DNA of 64,000 nt, taken from contig KQ959677.1 of NCBI GenBank assembly GCA_001552935.1, forward strand, positions 169,863 through 233,862. Direction: 5' to 3'. The stretch comes from Umbribacter vaginalis. Lineage in GTDB: Bacteria > Actinomycetota > Coriobacteriia > Coriobacteriales > Eggerthellaceae. Made by a program: the position numbers and the translations under genes. Positions within the stretch are counted from its first letter, which is position 1, and every line of letters starts with the position of its first letter. The notes beneath the pieces are model-generated. The model worked only from the letters and a program-made list of their open reading frames with translations, was not told the origin of the DNA and did not search any database. This document shows, piece by piece, positions 18,627 to 28,010 of this stretch.

Positions 18627-19787
18627 TTACGAGTGTTGCGCACTCAGATGCGTAAGTGAAACCTTATTGTTGTGAATAGAAATACTAATTTTGCCATGGA
18701 GCGCATCAAGCAGTTCAAGACCGATAAGCGAGCGACGCCATCCATGCATACAGCGGCATAAATCGAAGTGTCCACGCGCTAAATTCACCAAATCGCTGTG
18801 CGATGCAAGGGTCTGAAATGCAATGTTGTTCTCCTCAGCACGCAGACGCACAATGCTTGAAAGCACATCAATGATACCATCAACGTTGGGTTCAGAATGA
18901 CGGGATGAACGCTCAAGCTCAGGCCACGTGGAAGGATCCATCTTCCACACTTTTTGCACGCGCGCGATAAGTTCACGCGCTTCAGGCACAGTAATTTTGC
19001 GCTTGATGCCACGTACCATAAATAACTCATCGATAGAATATAAATTACGGCGCGCTGCTTCTACAATTTGTTCATCAGTAAGCACCCACTTGCGAGGCAG
19101 ATTACGCGCACGCGCTTCAGTTTCACGCCATGCCGCCAATTCACGCGCTGCGGCAAGTGCTTTGCGATTAAGTGACGATCCATGTGCAAGATGTCGATAG
19201 CGTGTAAAAGGATCAATGACGTAATTTTCAAGATTAGCAAGTTCGTCAAAATCTTCATTTAACCAGTTCAAGCGACCACGATGCTCCAACTTTTGGTGCA
19301 TTTGCGCATACATATCGGGAAGAAACAGCACATCTTCACGTGCGTAATTAAGTTGAGAGTCGCTCAGCGGTCGCAGCGACCAATCGGTAAATGCGTCTGA
19401 CTTTTTGAGCTTTTCGCCACATAAAGCGCTCACCAAATTTCCATAGCCAATTTGTTGCGAATAACCTAACAATGCAGCGGCGATTTGCGTATCAAAAAGC
19501 GGTGCAGGAATAACGCCCAAATGGTCATATAATAGCTCGATGTCCTGGCGGCCAGCATGGAAAATTTTCATAATAGAAGGCGACGTAAACAGTGGTGCTA
19601 GCGCATCAAGAGAAGCTATGCGCAAAGGATCAACCAGTACGATTTCATCATCAGTAGCAAGTTGAATAAGGCACAATGTTGCATAATATGTTTTTTCGCG
19701 AAGAAATTCGGTATCGATTGCGAGCACTGATGAATGTGCTGCGCGTTGTGCAAAAGCAAGCAAATCGTCTTGAGTTTGAATATACAT
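18627..19787 (-). CDS. rnd: Ribonuclease D family 3'-5' exonuclease
   Basis: DEDDy exoribonuclease trimming 3' ends of tRNA and other stable RNAs. Exo I is LAIDTEFLREKTY (D25, E27), Exo II HAGRQDIELLYDHL and Exo III LNYAREDVLFLPDMY with the defining tyrosine. An HRDC domain follows (RKALAAARELAAWRE). Length 386 matches RNase D. The start ATG at 19787 has GAGG upstream. It is divergent from the lipid kinase at 19858. Confidence 0.92.
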   Translation of the reverse strand: MYIQTQDDLLAFAQRAAHSSVLAIDTEFLREKTYYATLCLIQLATDDEIVLVDPLRIASLDALAPLFTSPSIMKIFHAGRQDIELLYDHLGVIPAPLFDTQIAAALLGYSQQIGYGNLVSALCGEKLKKSDAFTDWSLRPLSDSQLNYAREDVLFLPDMYAQMHQKLEHRGRLNWLNEDFDELANLENYVIDPFTRYRHLAHGSSLNRKALAAARELAAWRETEARARNLPRKWVLTDEQIVEAARRNLYSIDELFMVRGIKRKITVPEARELIARVQKVWKMDPSTWPELERSSRHSEPNVDGIIDVLSSIVRLRAEENNIAFQTLASHSDLVNLARGHFDLCRCMHGWRRSLIGLELLDALHGKISISIHNNKVSLTHLSAQHS

Positions 19788-19809
19788 GCGTGTAAAACCT
19801 CGCTATACT
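19781..19809 (+). promoter_or_regulatory. Candidate promoter of the lipid kinase gene
   Basis: TATACA (19781-19786), a 17-base spacer and TATACT (19804-19809), the latter 5/6 to consensus. It overlaps the first codons of the divergent rnd gene and would give a leader of about 40 nt. Confidence 0.5.
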
Positions 19810-19857
19810 AAGTACTGTCAGATGTATTTTAGCAAATACGCACGAGGAATGGTTCTA

Positions 19858-20793
19858 TTGAAGCTACTTGTTGTTAATAACTTACAAGCGGGAGTTGAAG
19901 ACGGCGCGCTCTTTGATTATCTGCGCTTTATCTCTAAAGATGCACAAGAAATTTGCTTGCGTAATACAGATGGTAGTTGTGACCTGCGCGAACTCCTACA
20001 AGGTGCTGAACGCTTTGATGCAGTTGTTGCATCGGGAGGCGATGGTACGATTGCAACTATATCTCACGCGCTTGCTGACACAAAAATCCCTATTCTCCCC
20101 TTTCCAGCTGGAACAGCAAACTTATTAGCCGATAACTTAAATAGCCCCATTGAACCCTTTGCACTTGCGCAAATAACAAAAAATATGAAAACACTTGATT
20201 TCGATTTAGGCGAAATTGTTGTGCAAGGAAAGCGTTTTGGCTTTGGAATAATGGCAGGTGCAGGCTATGATGCTACTATCATGCATGGGGCAAAACGCTC
20301 GAAGCAGCTGTTGGGAGCGCTTGCATACTTTCAAGCAGCAGTTCAAAACCCACTTCCAAAACGCTCACATATCAGCCTTGATATAGATGGCACGCATATT
20401 GAACGTGAAGCGTTGGGTGTTTTATTGGTTAATTTCTCAAAAATACAATTCGATATCACGCTTGTTCATGAGAATTTACCGCGCGATGGATCGCTTGATG
20501 TGATTATTCTTAAAGCGGAAAATGCATTTGGTTTGATACCTGCACTTATAGCTGGAATTTTAGACAGAGATGGTGAGTTTCCATCGCGCAGTGACGGGCT
20601 GGAGATTTTGCGTGGTCGCAATGTAACCGTGCATGCTGAACCACCTTTGCAAATTCAATACGATGGAGAAGTGCCTGGTTTAACGACGCCTTTCAGCGCG
20701 CATGTGCGAGACAAAGCAGTACGCTATATATTATCGCAACGAGGCTGGGAGCAATTTAGCGAAAAGGAAGCAACAAAAAGTAATTGCTCTTAA
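19858..20793 (+). CDS. Diacylglycerol/lipid kinase family protein
   Basis: Belongs to the DAGK catalytic-domain family (YegS/DgkB-like), which phosphorylates lipid substrates such as diacylglycerol using ATP. It opens with KLLVVNNLQAG; the nucleotide site is VVASGGDGTIATISHAL and PAGTANLLADNL; IQYDGEVPG is the C-terminal lipid-kinase signature. I chose TTG 19858, which fits the family start and has GAGGAA eight bases upstream; the frame is open a further 24 codons, but those overlap rnd. The reading frame continues 51 codons after the TAA (see findings). A second, diverged family member is at 33302-34267. Confidence 0.88.
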   Translation: MKLLVVNNLQAGVEDGALFDYLRFISKDAQEICLRNTDGSCDLRELLQGAERFDAVVASGGDGTIATISHALADTKIPILPFPAGTANLLADNLNSPIEPFALAQITKNMKTLDFDLGEIVVQGKRFGFGIMAGAGYDATIMHGAKRSKQLLGALAYFQAAVQNPLPKRSHISLDIDGTHIEREALGVLLVNFSKIQFDITLVHENLPRDGSLDVIILKAENAFGLIPALIAGILDRDGEFPSRSDGLEILRGRNVTVHAEPPLQIQYDGEVPGLTTPFSAHVRDKAVRYILSQRGWEQFSEKEATKSNCS

Positions 20794-20953
20794 GCAGCAT
20801 CGTGCGCGGGTTACATACTCGGAGCACACCTCACACCACTGGCAGGAAGCGATTACGGCATGAATAGGCTGATGAACTTAGGTGGATGGGTTGAATCTCG
20901 TACCGAACCTGAATGCAAAGGCTCCGTATATGCTAAGCGCATGAAGTAGATTA

Positions 20954-21835
20954 TTATTCCTGCTTAGAATTAGTTTCTTTCTGTTTGCGCTGAGAGCTTT
21001 CTTCTTGTAAGTCATGCGAATGTACGTCATGCGAATGCTCTTTGAGATAGGCATTTTTTAGCACGTTATAGCGCATTTGTATGCATTCTAAAATTAAAGC
21101 AAATGCCATCGAGAAATACACCATCAGCTTCTCAACATGCATGCCTAACACTTCGATATGCGAGTTAATACCCAGCGAATCTAAGAACAACAATACGCCA
21201 ATCACAGATATAAACACCAACGCAAGAATTTTCATCTCAACGTGCGTTTCAATAAAGTCAGAAATGACGTCGATGAATATCATCATGATCATAATAGCAA
21301 TAAACACAGCTGCGATCATGACAAATAAATGGTCAGATAAACCTACAGCAGTAATGACAGAGTCGATAGAAAATACAATGTCCATCAGCATAATCGTTAC
21401 TACAGCGCGCAGAAGTCCAATACGTTTTCGAACGTGAGGCTTCTCGTTTGGTGTGTGCTCGAATGCTTCTTTCAGCTCGCGTAACTGAAGCAGCTCAAGT
21501 ACTTCCTGAATACCCTTAAAAATTAAATAGCCACCACCGAGAAATAAAATGATGTCTCGCACCGAAAAACCGTGATGGAAGAAAGGCACATCAATTTCAA
21601 AGAGGGGTTTTGATAGATGGGTTAAAAATGCTGCTAAACTTAAAAAAGCTGCGCGCATTAAAAAAGCGCCCGCCAAACCCACGTGGCGACCAATGGAGCG
21701 CAACCGCGGATCAAGCCTATCTGATGTAAGTGTAATAAAAACGATGTTATCGATACCAAGTACTATTTCAAGAAATGTAAGCGTTAAGAGTGTGATCCAT
21801 CCTTCTGCGGTCGTAAAGATTGATAGATCAAACAT
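20954..21835 (-). CDS. TerC family integral membrane protein
   Basis: Multi-spanning protein of the TerC/Alx family; characterised members export manganese or support metalation of secreted proteins. The two family signatures are present, FLEIVLGIDNIVFI near the N-terminus and MLMDIVFSIDSVITAVG in the middle, each with membrane-embedded acidic residues. Eight or nine helices are apparent. The C-terminus is a His/Ser/Gln-rich hydrophilic tail of about 30 residues. No yybP-ykoY riboswitch fits in the 37-bp gap upstream, where tRNA-Val sits instead. AAAAGG precedes the ATG. Confidence 0.92.
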   Translation of the reverse strand: MFDLSIFTTAEGWITLLTLTFLEIVLGIDNIVFITLTSDRLDPRLRSIGRHVGLAGAFLMRAAFLSLAAFLTHLSKPLFEIDVPFFHHGFSVRDIILFLGGGYLIFKGIQEVLELLQLRELKEAFEHTPNEKPHVRKRIGLLRAVVTIMLMDIVFSIDSVITAVGLSDHLFVMIAAVFIAIMIMMIFIDVISDFIETHVEMKILALVFISVIGVLLFLDSLGINSHIEVLGMHVEKLMVYFSMAFALILECIQMRYNVLKNAYLKEHSHDVHSHDLQEESSQRKQKETNSKQE

Positions 21836-21871
21836 GCAATTCCTTTTTAGAATACTGGATACAACACAAAC

Positions 21872-21947
<76 letters not shown>

Positions 21948-22076
21948 GAAAAGCAAGGGGTATACTACGCAGCGTCTTTATACGTAGTGCCTTTGCAGTA
22001 TACCCTAAGATAGCATTCTTTGAAAGGTTGATTCCGTGCTCACATGAAATACGTATTTTCAAATGAAGCATACGCA

Positions 22077-22967
22077 TTAATCAGCTATAAAAACGAGCTG
22101 CATATCGCCACATGCGTGCGGCTGCTCAATGGTAATTTCATTTTGCTTGTAAAGCTCAAGCACGGCAAGAAATGATGCAACAATACGCTCAGGAGTTGCC
22201 TTGGCGCCTATAAAACTCCAAAATGACACGTGATTATCTTTTGACAGCCGTGTACGCAAACGAGTAATTGTCTCCGACAAAGGAGCACGAGGTTTACCAA
22301 TGTGCTCTGAGCTTAGCAAAGCCTGTGTTTGACGATCAGCAACGCGCAGAATCGCTCGAGCAAGAACACTCTGATCACTTGCTTTAACGGCAGCATATTT
22401 CGCATACGGAAATTCGAGCGTACGCCCTATACGGCGCGCATGGATTCGCAAGCGCTGCACGCGTAATTCAAGCAGCGGGTCAATTGTGCTCCGTATATGA
22501 GAATATGTTAATAACTTTTCAAGAAGCTGGCAGCGCGCATCAAGTGGCTCAAGTTCTTCCTGTTCATCGCTTGATACATCAACGTGGCTTTCAGCATGAT
22601 GCGGCAGTAAGCGAAACGCTTTCATCTCAAGCAAGCTGGATGCAATCGATAGAAAATCACTTGCAAGCTCGCTACTATACGATTCATCTATACTGTTATC
22701 AAGTGCTTCCCTCGCAGATTTATTATGCGCCGAGTCTTCCCTCTTGTTATGCTCACGTGCGTCATGAGAAGCTTCATCACGAGAAATGTCACTACTAAAC
22801 ATTATTTCATCAGGAATCGAACGTGCAGTATTCATAGCACTCAGATACTGAACAACAATATCGTCAAGAGAGAGCGCGCATACATCGATTTTATTTGAAA
22901 CCACTAAACGCAGCAGTAAATCAAAAGGGCCGTCAAATGCATCGGTTCTAATACGCGGTGTGCTCAC
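22077..22967 (-). CDS. scpA: Segregation and condensation protein A
   Basis: Kleisin subunit of the SMC-ScpA-ScpB condensin. The N-terminal FDGPFDLLLRLVVSNKIDVCALSLDDIV is the SMC-neck-binding part and the C-terminal winged helix (ERIVASFLAVLELYKQNEITIEQ) binds the SMC head. An Asp/Glu/Ser/His-rich insertion of about 45 residues lies between them. The start is GTG at 22967, overlapping the stop of the M50 protease gene as TAGTG. scpB does not follow; the next feature downstream is a tRNA. Confidence 0.93.
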   Translation of the reverse strand: MSTPRIRTDAFDGPFDLLLRLVVSNKIDVCALSLDDIVVQYLSAMNTARSIPDEIMFSSDISRDEASHDAREHNKREDSAHNKSAREALDNSIDESYSSELASDFLSIASSLLEMKAFRLLPHHAESHVDVSSDEQEELEPLDARCQLLEKLLTYSHIRSTIDPLLELRVQRLRIHARRIGRTLEFPYAKYAAVKASDQSVLARAILRVADRQTQALLSSEHIGKPRAPLSETITRLRTRLSKDNHVSFWSFIGAKATPERIVASFLAVLELYKQNEITIEQPHACGDMQLVFIAD

Positions 22968-23650
22968 TATATCCCCTGCATAAATGGAAACAAAACACGA
23001 CCTAAAGCGCGTGCAGTTACGTCAAAATAACCACTAAACAAATCAATATGCGCCACCTGCGGCAATACAATAACAACAATAATAAATACGGGAAAAGCAT
23101 AGCGCTGAATAGCATAATACTGTGGCAAATACTGCTTAGGCATAATAAGTGCAAAAAGCGATGAGCCGTCAAGCGGTGGAACAGGTAACAAGTTAAAAAA
23201 CATAAGGTATAAGTTTACAAATGCAAATAAAGGCAGATAGAGCGTAAAAAATATCGAGAAAATAGCATCGTTAAGCCACACGTTCAAAGGCGCATAGCTA
23301 TACAGTACATACGCAATTGCTGCTGCAAGTAACGCGAGTAATAAATTCATGCACGGTCCTGCAATACCAACAAGAAAATCATCGCGGCGTGGGTTTTTAA
23401 AATTGTGAGGATTATAGGGTACTGGCTTTGCATACCCAAAAACTGGCATGTTAACTGCCATAAGCATTAAAGGCAACAGCACCGTGCCAAAAGGATCAAT
23501 GTGGTTAAGCGGGTTAATTGAAGTACGTTTACGCTGGTAAGCTGTAGTATCACCCAAGCGTTTTGCCATAAGTGCGTGCCCCATTTCGTGAAGCACAATT
23601 GCTGGCACAAATGAGAGCAATGAACAGACAATATAAGGAACAGAAAACAT
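22967..23650 (-). CDS. Site-2 protease family (M50) membrane metalloprotease
   Basis: Rhomboid-like-topology zinc protease of the small M50 group often found next to scpA in Gram-positive bacteria. HEMGHALMAKRLGD gives the HExxH metal site and LLPVPPLDGSSLF the distal Asp-containing motif. Five or six membrane helices. ATG 23650 is preferred (227 residues) because GAGG lies five bases upstream; the in-frame GTG at 23656 falls inside that site. Substrate unknown. Confidence 0.9.
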   Translation of the reverse strand: MFSVPYIVCSLLSFVPAIVLHEMGHALMAKRLGDTTAYQRKRTSINPLNHIDPFGTVLLPLMLMAVNMPVFGYAKPVPYNPHNFKNPRRDDFLVGIAGPCMNLLLALLAAAIAYVLYSYAPLNVWLNDAIFSIFFTLYLPLFAFVNLYLMFFNLLPVPPLDGSSLFALIMPKQYLPQYYAIQRYAFPVFIIVVIVLPQVAHIDLFSGYFDVTARALGRVLFPFMQGI

Positions 23651-23707
23651 AGTCACCTCATGCGAGAAACCAACAGATATCTCAGACGTATTTCAAAGCA
23701 GTATACC

Positions 23708-23745
23708 AAAAAGACGCTCCACGCAGAGTGCATACGAGCGTCTTT
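23708..23745 (-). terminator. Intrinsic terminator of the rplO-secY unit
   Basis: 10-bp stem AAAGACGCTC / GAGCGTCTTT with a 16-base loop, followed on the minus strand by a T-run (CTTTTTGG). It lies 43 bp downstream of the secY stop and ends the ribosomal superoperon. Confidence 0.88.
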
Positions 23746-23787
23746 CTGAATTAACATGCTATTGAGTAAGCGCCAAGGCACTACACA

Positions 23788-25074
23788 TTACTTAAAAAAG
23801 CCTTCGTAATTGTGCATCTTAAGTTGGCTTTCCATTTTCGTCATAGTATCAAGTGCAACGCCAATCATGATGAGGATAGACGTACCACCAAATGCTTGTA
23901 TCAACTGGTTGTTCGTAAAGTAAAACAAAATCGAAGGCACAATGGCGATAAGAGCAATAAAAATACCCCCGGGCAGCGTAACACGGCGCAACACATTACG
24001 CAAATACGTTTCAGTGGCAAAACCAGGACGAATACCTGGGATAAAGCCGCCTTGCTTTTTCAAGTTATCAGACGTGTCAACAGGGTTAAACACCATCGAT
24101 GTATAGAAATACGCAAAGAACACGATCAAGAATAGCGTTAATACCCAGTTTACGATACCCGTAGAAATCATATTCGCAAAGCTTGTAAGCCAGCCAACAT
24201 TGAACAGAGCGGCAATTTGAGCTGGGAAGTAAATAAGGCAGCTTGCAAAGATGATAGGGATAACACCTGCTGCGTTCACTTTAAAAGGAATGTAGGTGCT
24301 TTGCCCGCCCATCATGCGTCGTCCTTGCATACGCTTAGCATAATTTACCGGAATACGGCGCTGAGCACGCTCTACATAAATGATAAGCGGAATGCAAACG
24401 CACACGACAGCTACAATCAAGATAGTAATAGCGATACCTTGTTGCATGGTAGTGCTGTGCGTAATAGACGAGAAAATAGCGCTCGGAACACGTGAAACGA
24501 TGCTTACAAAGATGATCAACGACATACCATTACCTATGCCGCGCTGAGTGATAAGCTCGCCCATCCACATGATAAATGCTGTACCAGCCACAAGCGTAAA
24601 CACCACGATAATCGACGTTAACGCATAAGGAACATCTGATGAAAAACGCACACCATACGCAGGCGATTGGAACAACAGCAAATAACCTACCGCATTGATT
24701 AGGCCAAGACCCATTGTCATATAACGCGTAACCTGAGTAATTTTACGACGTCCAGTTTCTCCATCTTTAGCCCAGCGACCGACTGTTGGAATAACACCTT
24801 GCATAAGCTGCATAATAATTGATGCCGTGATGTATGGCATAATTCCAAGTGAAAATACCGAGAAGTGCGAGAGCGCACCACCAGTAAACAAGTCGAGCAT
24901 CGACATTGAAACGCCCGAACCTGAATTTGCAAATGCTTCAGCAAATTGGCGAAACGGAATGCCTGGAACAGGCAGATAAGCGCCAAAGCGATATAACGCC
25001 AAAATTCCAAGCGTAAACAGTATTTTCTTTCGAAGTTCTGGAACTTTGAAAGCTCCAATCAGTGCGCTTAGCAA
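23788..25074 (-). CDS. secY: Preprotein translocase subunit SecY
   Basis: Channel subunit of the Sec translocon, with ten membrane helices. Family segments include ALYRFGAYLPVPGI, TGGALSHFSVFSLGIMPYI (plug and first helices), GIGNGMSLIIF, YAKRMQGRRMMGGQSTYIPFKVN and GFIPGIRPG. Length 428 is normal. The start is TTG at 25074, overlapping the end of rplO by seven bases; AAGAG precedes it, consistent with coupling. It is the last gene of the unit; adk, map and infA, often next in line, are absent here. Confidence 0.96.
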   Translation of the reverse strand: MLSALIGAFKVPELRKKILFTLGILALYRFGAYLPVPGIPFRQFAEAFANSGSGVSMSMLDLFTGGALSHFSVFSLGIMPYITASIIMQLMQGVIPTVGRWAKDGETGRRKITQVTRYMTMGLGLINAVGYLLLFQSPAYGVRFSSDVPYALTSIIVVFTLVAGTAFIMWMGELITQRGIGNGMSLIIFVSIVSRVPSAIFSSITHSTTMQQGIAITILIVAVVCVCIPLIIYVERAQRRIPVNYAKRMQGRRMMGGQSTYIPFKVNAAGVIPIIFASCLIYFPAQIAALFNVGWLTSFANMISTGIVNWVLTLFLIVFFAYFYTSMVFNPVDTSDNLKKQGGFIPGIRPGFATETYLRNVLRRVTLPGGIFIALIAIVPSILFYFTNNQLIQAFGGTSILIMIGVALDTMTKMESQLKMHNYEGFFK

Positions 25075-25517
25075 GGCTCTTCAACCTTTCCGCCAGCCGC
25101 TTCTACTTTGGCTTTGGCACTCTTAGACACTTTATCAAGCTTAATAGTAAGCTTTTTCGTAAGTTCTCCATCGCCCAAAAGCTTCACCAGTGCATCGCTA
25201 TGCTTGATGATACCCTTTTCTTTTAACGCTGCGTGATCTACCACGCTGCCAGCTTCAAATTTAGCTTCCAAACGCGACACATTTACTGGAATATACTCAA
25301 CGCGGTTGATGTTCGTGAAACCAGGTAATTTAGGAAGACGACGCGCGAGCGGTGTTTGACCACCCTCAAAACCTGCGCCTTTGGTGCCGCCTGAGCGTGA
25401 ACCCTGTCCGTTAAGACCACGACCAGCTGTTTTACCTTTACCAGCAGCATGACCGCGTCCTACGCGTGTACGCTTCTTTTTTGAACCTTGAGCGGGAAAA
25501 AGATCAGATAATTCCAT
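25068..25517 (-). CDS. rplO: 50S ribosomal protein L15
   Basis: Late-assembly 23S rRNA-binding protein. The N-terminal Gly/Lys/Arg-rich arm (KKKRTRVGRGHAAGKGKTAGRG) and GQTPLARRLPKLPGF are diagnostic. Length 149. AAGGAG precedes the ATG. Unlike the classical spc operon, rplO is separated from rpmD by 278 bp holding a terminator, a promoter and a structured leader, so it heads its own transcription unit with secY. Confidence 0.97.
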   Translation of the reverse strand: MELSDLFPAQGSKKKRTRVGRGHAAGKGKTAGRGLNGQGSRSGGTKGAGFEGGQTPLARRLPKLPGFTNINRVEYIPVNVSRLEAKFEAGSVVDHAALKEKGIIKHSDALVKLLGDGELTKKLTIKLDKVSKSAKAKVEAAGGKVEEPC

Positions 25518-25540
25518 GTGAAAAACTCCTTAAATCGCTT

Positions 25541-25616
25541 CGAACACATGTGTTCGACCTGGCAGCTCGCCGCCAGAAACTTCCATTGCTGCAGCACGAC
25601 ACTCGGTGCGGTGCTG
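25541..25616 (-). promoter_or_regulatory. Structured 5' leader of rplO-secY
   Basis: The ~105-nt leader between the candidate promoter and rplO can form three hairpins: CAGCAC/GTGCTG (25592-25616), CTGGC/GCCAG (25559-25576) and a perfect 16-base palindrome CGAACACATGTGTTCG (25541-25556) just upstream of the Shine-Dalgarno. TGCTGCAGCA offers an alternative pairing for the first. It could be a ribosomal-protein leader; no known family was recognised. Confidence 0.45.
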
Positions 25617-25629
25617 ACACATACGCGAG

Positions 25630-25658
25630 ATTATAACACAAGTTGCCTGCGTATTGAA
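25630..25658 (-). promoter_or_regulatory. Candidate promoter of rplO-secY
   Basis: On the minus strand TTCAAT (25653-25658), a 17-base spacer and a perfect TATAAT (25630-25635). It lies directly downstream of the rpmD terminator and about 115 bp upstream of rplO. Confidence 0.6.
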
Positions 25659-25666
25659 AAAACTAC

Positions 25667-25705
25667 AAAAAAAGAGTCGCATGCAAATAAGAATTCACAT
25701 GCGAC
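25667..25705 (-). terminator. Terminator between rpmD and rplO
   Basis: 8-bp stem GTCGCATG / CATGCGAC with a 14-base loop, followed on the minus strand by CTCTTTTTTTG. It lies about 90 bp past the rpmD stop, inside what is normally one spc operon. It may be partial, letting some transcripts run into rplO-secY. Confidence 0.82.
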
Positions 25706-25795
25706 CTTATAAGTTCTTGTCTATGCGCTACCAGCACGTTATACTTTCAATGCATGTGGTGGCGCAGCGTACAACGCAGAGCTCACTGCGTTGTT

Positions 25796-25981
25796 TTATG
25801 CTTCCTGCACTTCCACAAGATGCTTTACTTTGAAAATCATGCCACGAACGCTGTCGTTGTCAACAAGCTCGCTGGTTTTACCAATGCGCCCGAGCCCAAG
25901 AGCTTTCAGTGTACGTTCTTGATCGTATTTACGACCAATAGCACTTTTAATTTGTGTTACTACAAGTTTCTTGCTCGCCAT
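25796..25981 (-). CDS. rpmD: 50S ribosomal protein L30
   Basis: Small 23S rRNA-binding protein of 61 residues; KLVVTQIKSAIGRKYDQERTLKALGLGRIGKT is the L30 signature region. Its ATG overlaps the rpsE stop as TAATG. It is the last gene before an internal terminator. Confidence 0.95.
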   Translation of the reverse strand: MASKKLVVTQIKSAIGRKYDQERTLKALGLGRIGKTSELVDNDSVRGMIFKVKHLVEVQEA

Positions 25982-26508
25982 TATTTGACCTCCTTGCGAC
26001 CAAAGATCTGATCTACTGTCAAATTACGACGCTCAGCAACTTGCTCGGGGCTTTGCATGTTCTTTAAGCCTTCAGCACATGCTTTCACGATGTTCATCGA
26101 GTTCGTTGAACCAAGCGATTTGGTAATAACGTCGGTAATACCGGCAAGTTCCATGATGGCACGTACAGCGCCACCAGCCATAACACCAGTACCAGGCATA
26201 GCAGGGCGAATCAAAACGCGCCCAGCGCCAAACTCACCAATAATGTCATGAGGAACTGTTTTTTCTTCAGTCAGAGGTACCGTGAACATGTTCTTCTTAG
26301 CGTCTTCAACGCCTTTTGCAATAGCAGCAGGCACTTCTTTAGATTTGCCAAGACCGATACCAACGCGACCGTTGCCATCTCCTACCACAACGAGGGCAGA
26401 AAGGGACATACGACGTCCACCTTTTACTACCTTTGAAACACGATTTACTAAAACCACGCGCTCCTGAAGTTCGGGAACACTTGATTCTTGTTGCTGTTTA
26501 CGAGCCAT
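25981..26508 (-). CDS. rpsE: 30S ribosomal protein S5
   Basis: 16S rRNA-binding protein important for decoding accuracy. The N-terminal double-stranded RNA-binding fold carries [35 protein letters not shown], and the C-terminal half [19 protein letters not shown]. Length 175. AAGGGA precedes the ATG, and its stop overlaps the rpmD start. Confidence 0.97.
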   Translation of the reverse strand: MARKQQQESSVPELQERVVLVNRVSKVVKGGRRMSLSALVVVGDGNGRVGIGLGKSKEVPAAIAKGVEDAKKNMFTVPLTEEKTVPHDIIGEFGAGRVLIRPAMPGTGVMAGGAVRAIMELAGITDVITKSLGSTNSMNIVKACAEGLKNMQSPEQVAERRNLTVDQIFGRKEVK

Positions 26509-26524
26509 AAAGCCACATTCCCTT

Positions 26525-26896
26525 CTAGAACTTCAGACCAGCACTGCGCGCGCCTTCAGCTACTGCCTTAACGCGTCCGTGATATAAATTACCGCCACGG
26601 TCAAAAACAACTTCTTCAAGCTTCAGAGCTACTGCTTTTTTAGCGATGATCTCACCTAAAGCATAAGCACCTTCCACTGTTGCAGCTTTTTTGCCTGTTT
26701 CTTTGAATTCAGGACCTAAGGTAGATGCACCGCATAATGTTTTGCGTGCTACATCATCGATTACCTGAACATACATATTGGCATTACTGCGCGTAATGCA
26801 CAAGCGAGGACGAGCTGCCGTTCCCGACACCTTAGCGCGAACGCGACGATGACGACGGGAAAGTCCGCTTTGCCTCTTTAAAAAATTGCTATTCAT
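26525..26896 (-). CDS. rplR: 50S ribosomal protein L18
   Basis: Binds 5S rRNA and mediates its attachment to 23S r[28 protein letters not shown] at the N-terminus and [24 protein letters not shown] at the C-terminus are diagnostic. 123 residues; AAAGGG precedes the ATG. Confidence 0.97.
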   Translation of the reverse strand: MNSNFLKRQSGLSRRHRRVRAKVSGTAARPRLCITRSNANMYVQVIDDVARKTLCGASTLGPEFKETGKKAATVEGAYALGEIIAKKAVALKLEEVVFDRGGNLYHGRVKAVAEGARSAGLKF

Positions 26897-26942
26897 AAAG
26901 AATTCCCTTTCAATCTTTACATGCTCTTTTTACAAGGCAGCG

Positions 26943-27485
26943 TTATTCGCCCTTACCGGCTTTACCAAGCTTGCGACGTACATATTCACCATCGTAGCGA
27001 ATACCTTTGCCCTTATAAGGCTCGGGTTTACGCCACTTGCGAATGTCAGCCGCGACCTGTCCAACGTGCTCTTTGCTAATGCCGTGAACGATAATTTCAG
27101 TTTGAGAAGGAACTTCAAAGCTGATGCCTTCCGTTGCTTCTACTAATACTGGATGTGAATAACCAAGCTGCAACTCAAGATTTTTGCCCTTAAGTGCTGC
27201 ACGGTATCCAACACCTACTAACTGGAGCTTCTTTTGAAAACCAGTTGAAACACCTTCAACCATATTCGCGAGCAGCGAGCGCACCAATCCATGGAAACTA
27301 CGAGCTTCACGAGAATCGTCTACGCGCTCAACAATAATATGATTGTCTTGTTCGCTTATGCGAACGTGTGCTGGAAACTCGCGTACCAGCTCACCTTTTG
27401 CACCCTTTACCGTTACCTGGGAACCGTTAATTGTAACCGTTACGCCGGCTGGAATGGCTACGGGCTGTTTTCCTATGCGGGACAT
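26943..27485 (-). CDS. rplF: 50S ribosomal protein L6
   Basis: 23S rRNA-binding protein near the GTPase-associated centre, with two L6 folds. [15 protein letters not shown] starts it, and [24 protein letters not shown] is the C-terminal signature. 180 residues, in standard spc order between rpsH and rplR. Confidence 0.97.
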   Translation of the reverse strand: MSRIGKQPVAIPAGVTVTINGSQVTVKGAKGELVREFPAHVRISEQDNHIIVERVDDSREARSFHGLVRSLLANMVEGVSTGFQKKLQLVGVGYRAALKGKNLELQLGYSHPVLVEATEGISFEVPSQTEIIVHGISKEHVGQVAADIRKWRKPEPYKGKGIRYDGEYVRRKLGKAGKGE

Positions 27486-27506
27486 ACTTAACCTCGCTCC
27501 CCTTTC

Positions 27507-27905
27507 CTACCAGACGTATGCGATAACTTCACCACCGATGCCCAATTTACGAGCATCGCGATCTGCCATCACACCCTGGCTTGTAGAAATAATTGCCGTT
27601 CCAAGTCCGCCTAATACGCGTGGAAGTTCATCTTTTCCTGCATAAATGCGCAAACCTGGTTTAGAAATACGCTTAATACCACGAATTGTACGCGATTTCT
27701 TATCGCCATACTTCAAAACGATATCAAGACTGCTGCGGGGATCACCAGCTACTACTTCAAAGCTTGTGATATAACCCTCTTGCTGCATAATGCGAGCAAT
27801 TTCAACCAACTTTTTGCTCGAAGGCATAGACACAGAGTCTTTGCCTGCAGAATGTGCATTACGTATACGCGTAAGCATATCTGCTATAGGGTCGGTCATT
27901 GTCAT
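27507..27905 (-). CDS. rpsH: 30S ribosomal protein S8
   Basis: Primary 16S rRNA-binding protein; in E. coli it is also the spc operon autoregulator. [17 protein letters not shown] starts it and [22 protein letters not shown] ends it. 132 residues. AGGAGAATC precedes the ATG. Confidence 0.97.
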   Translation of the reverse strand: MTMTDPIADMLTRIRNAHSAGKDSVSMPSSKKLVEIARIMQQEGYITSFEVVAGDPRSSLDIVLKYGDKKSRTIRGIKRISKPGLRIYAGKDELPRVLGGLGTAIISTSQGVMADRDARKLGIGGEVIAYVW

Positions 27906-28010
27906 TTAGATTCTCCTTTTATTCATGATGAACCACATCACTCGGTTCGCTTACACCCTTAATGCATGCGCCTGAGTAAGGGCACATCCCAAACGTCTGC
28001 CAAATGTCTC

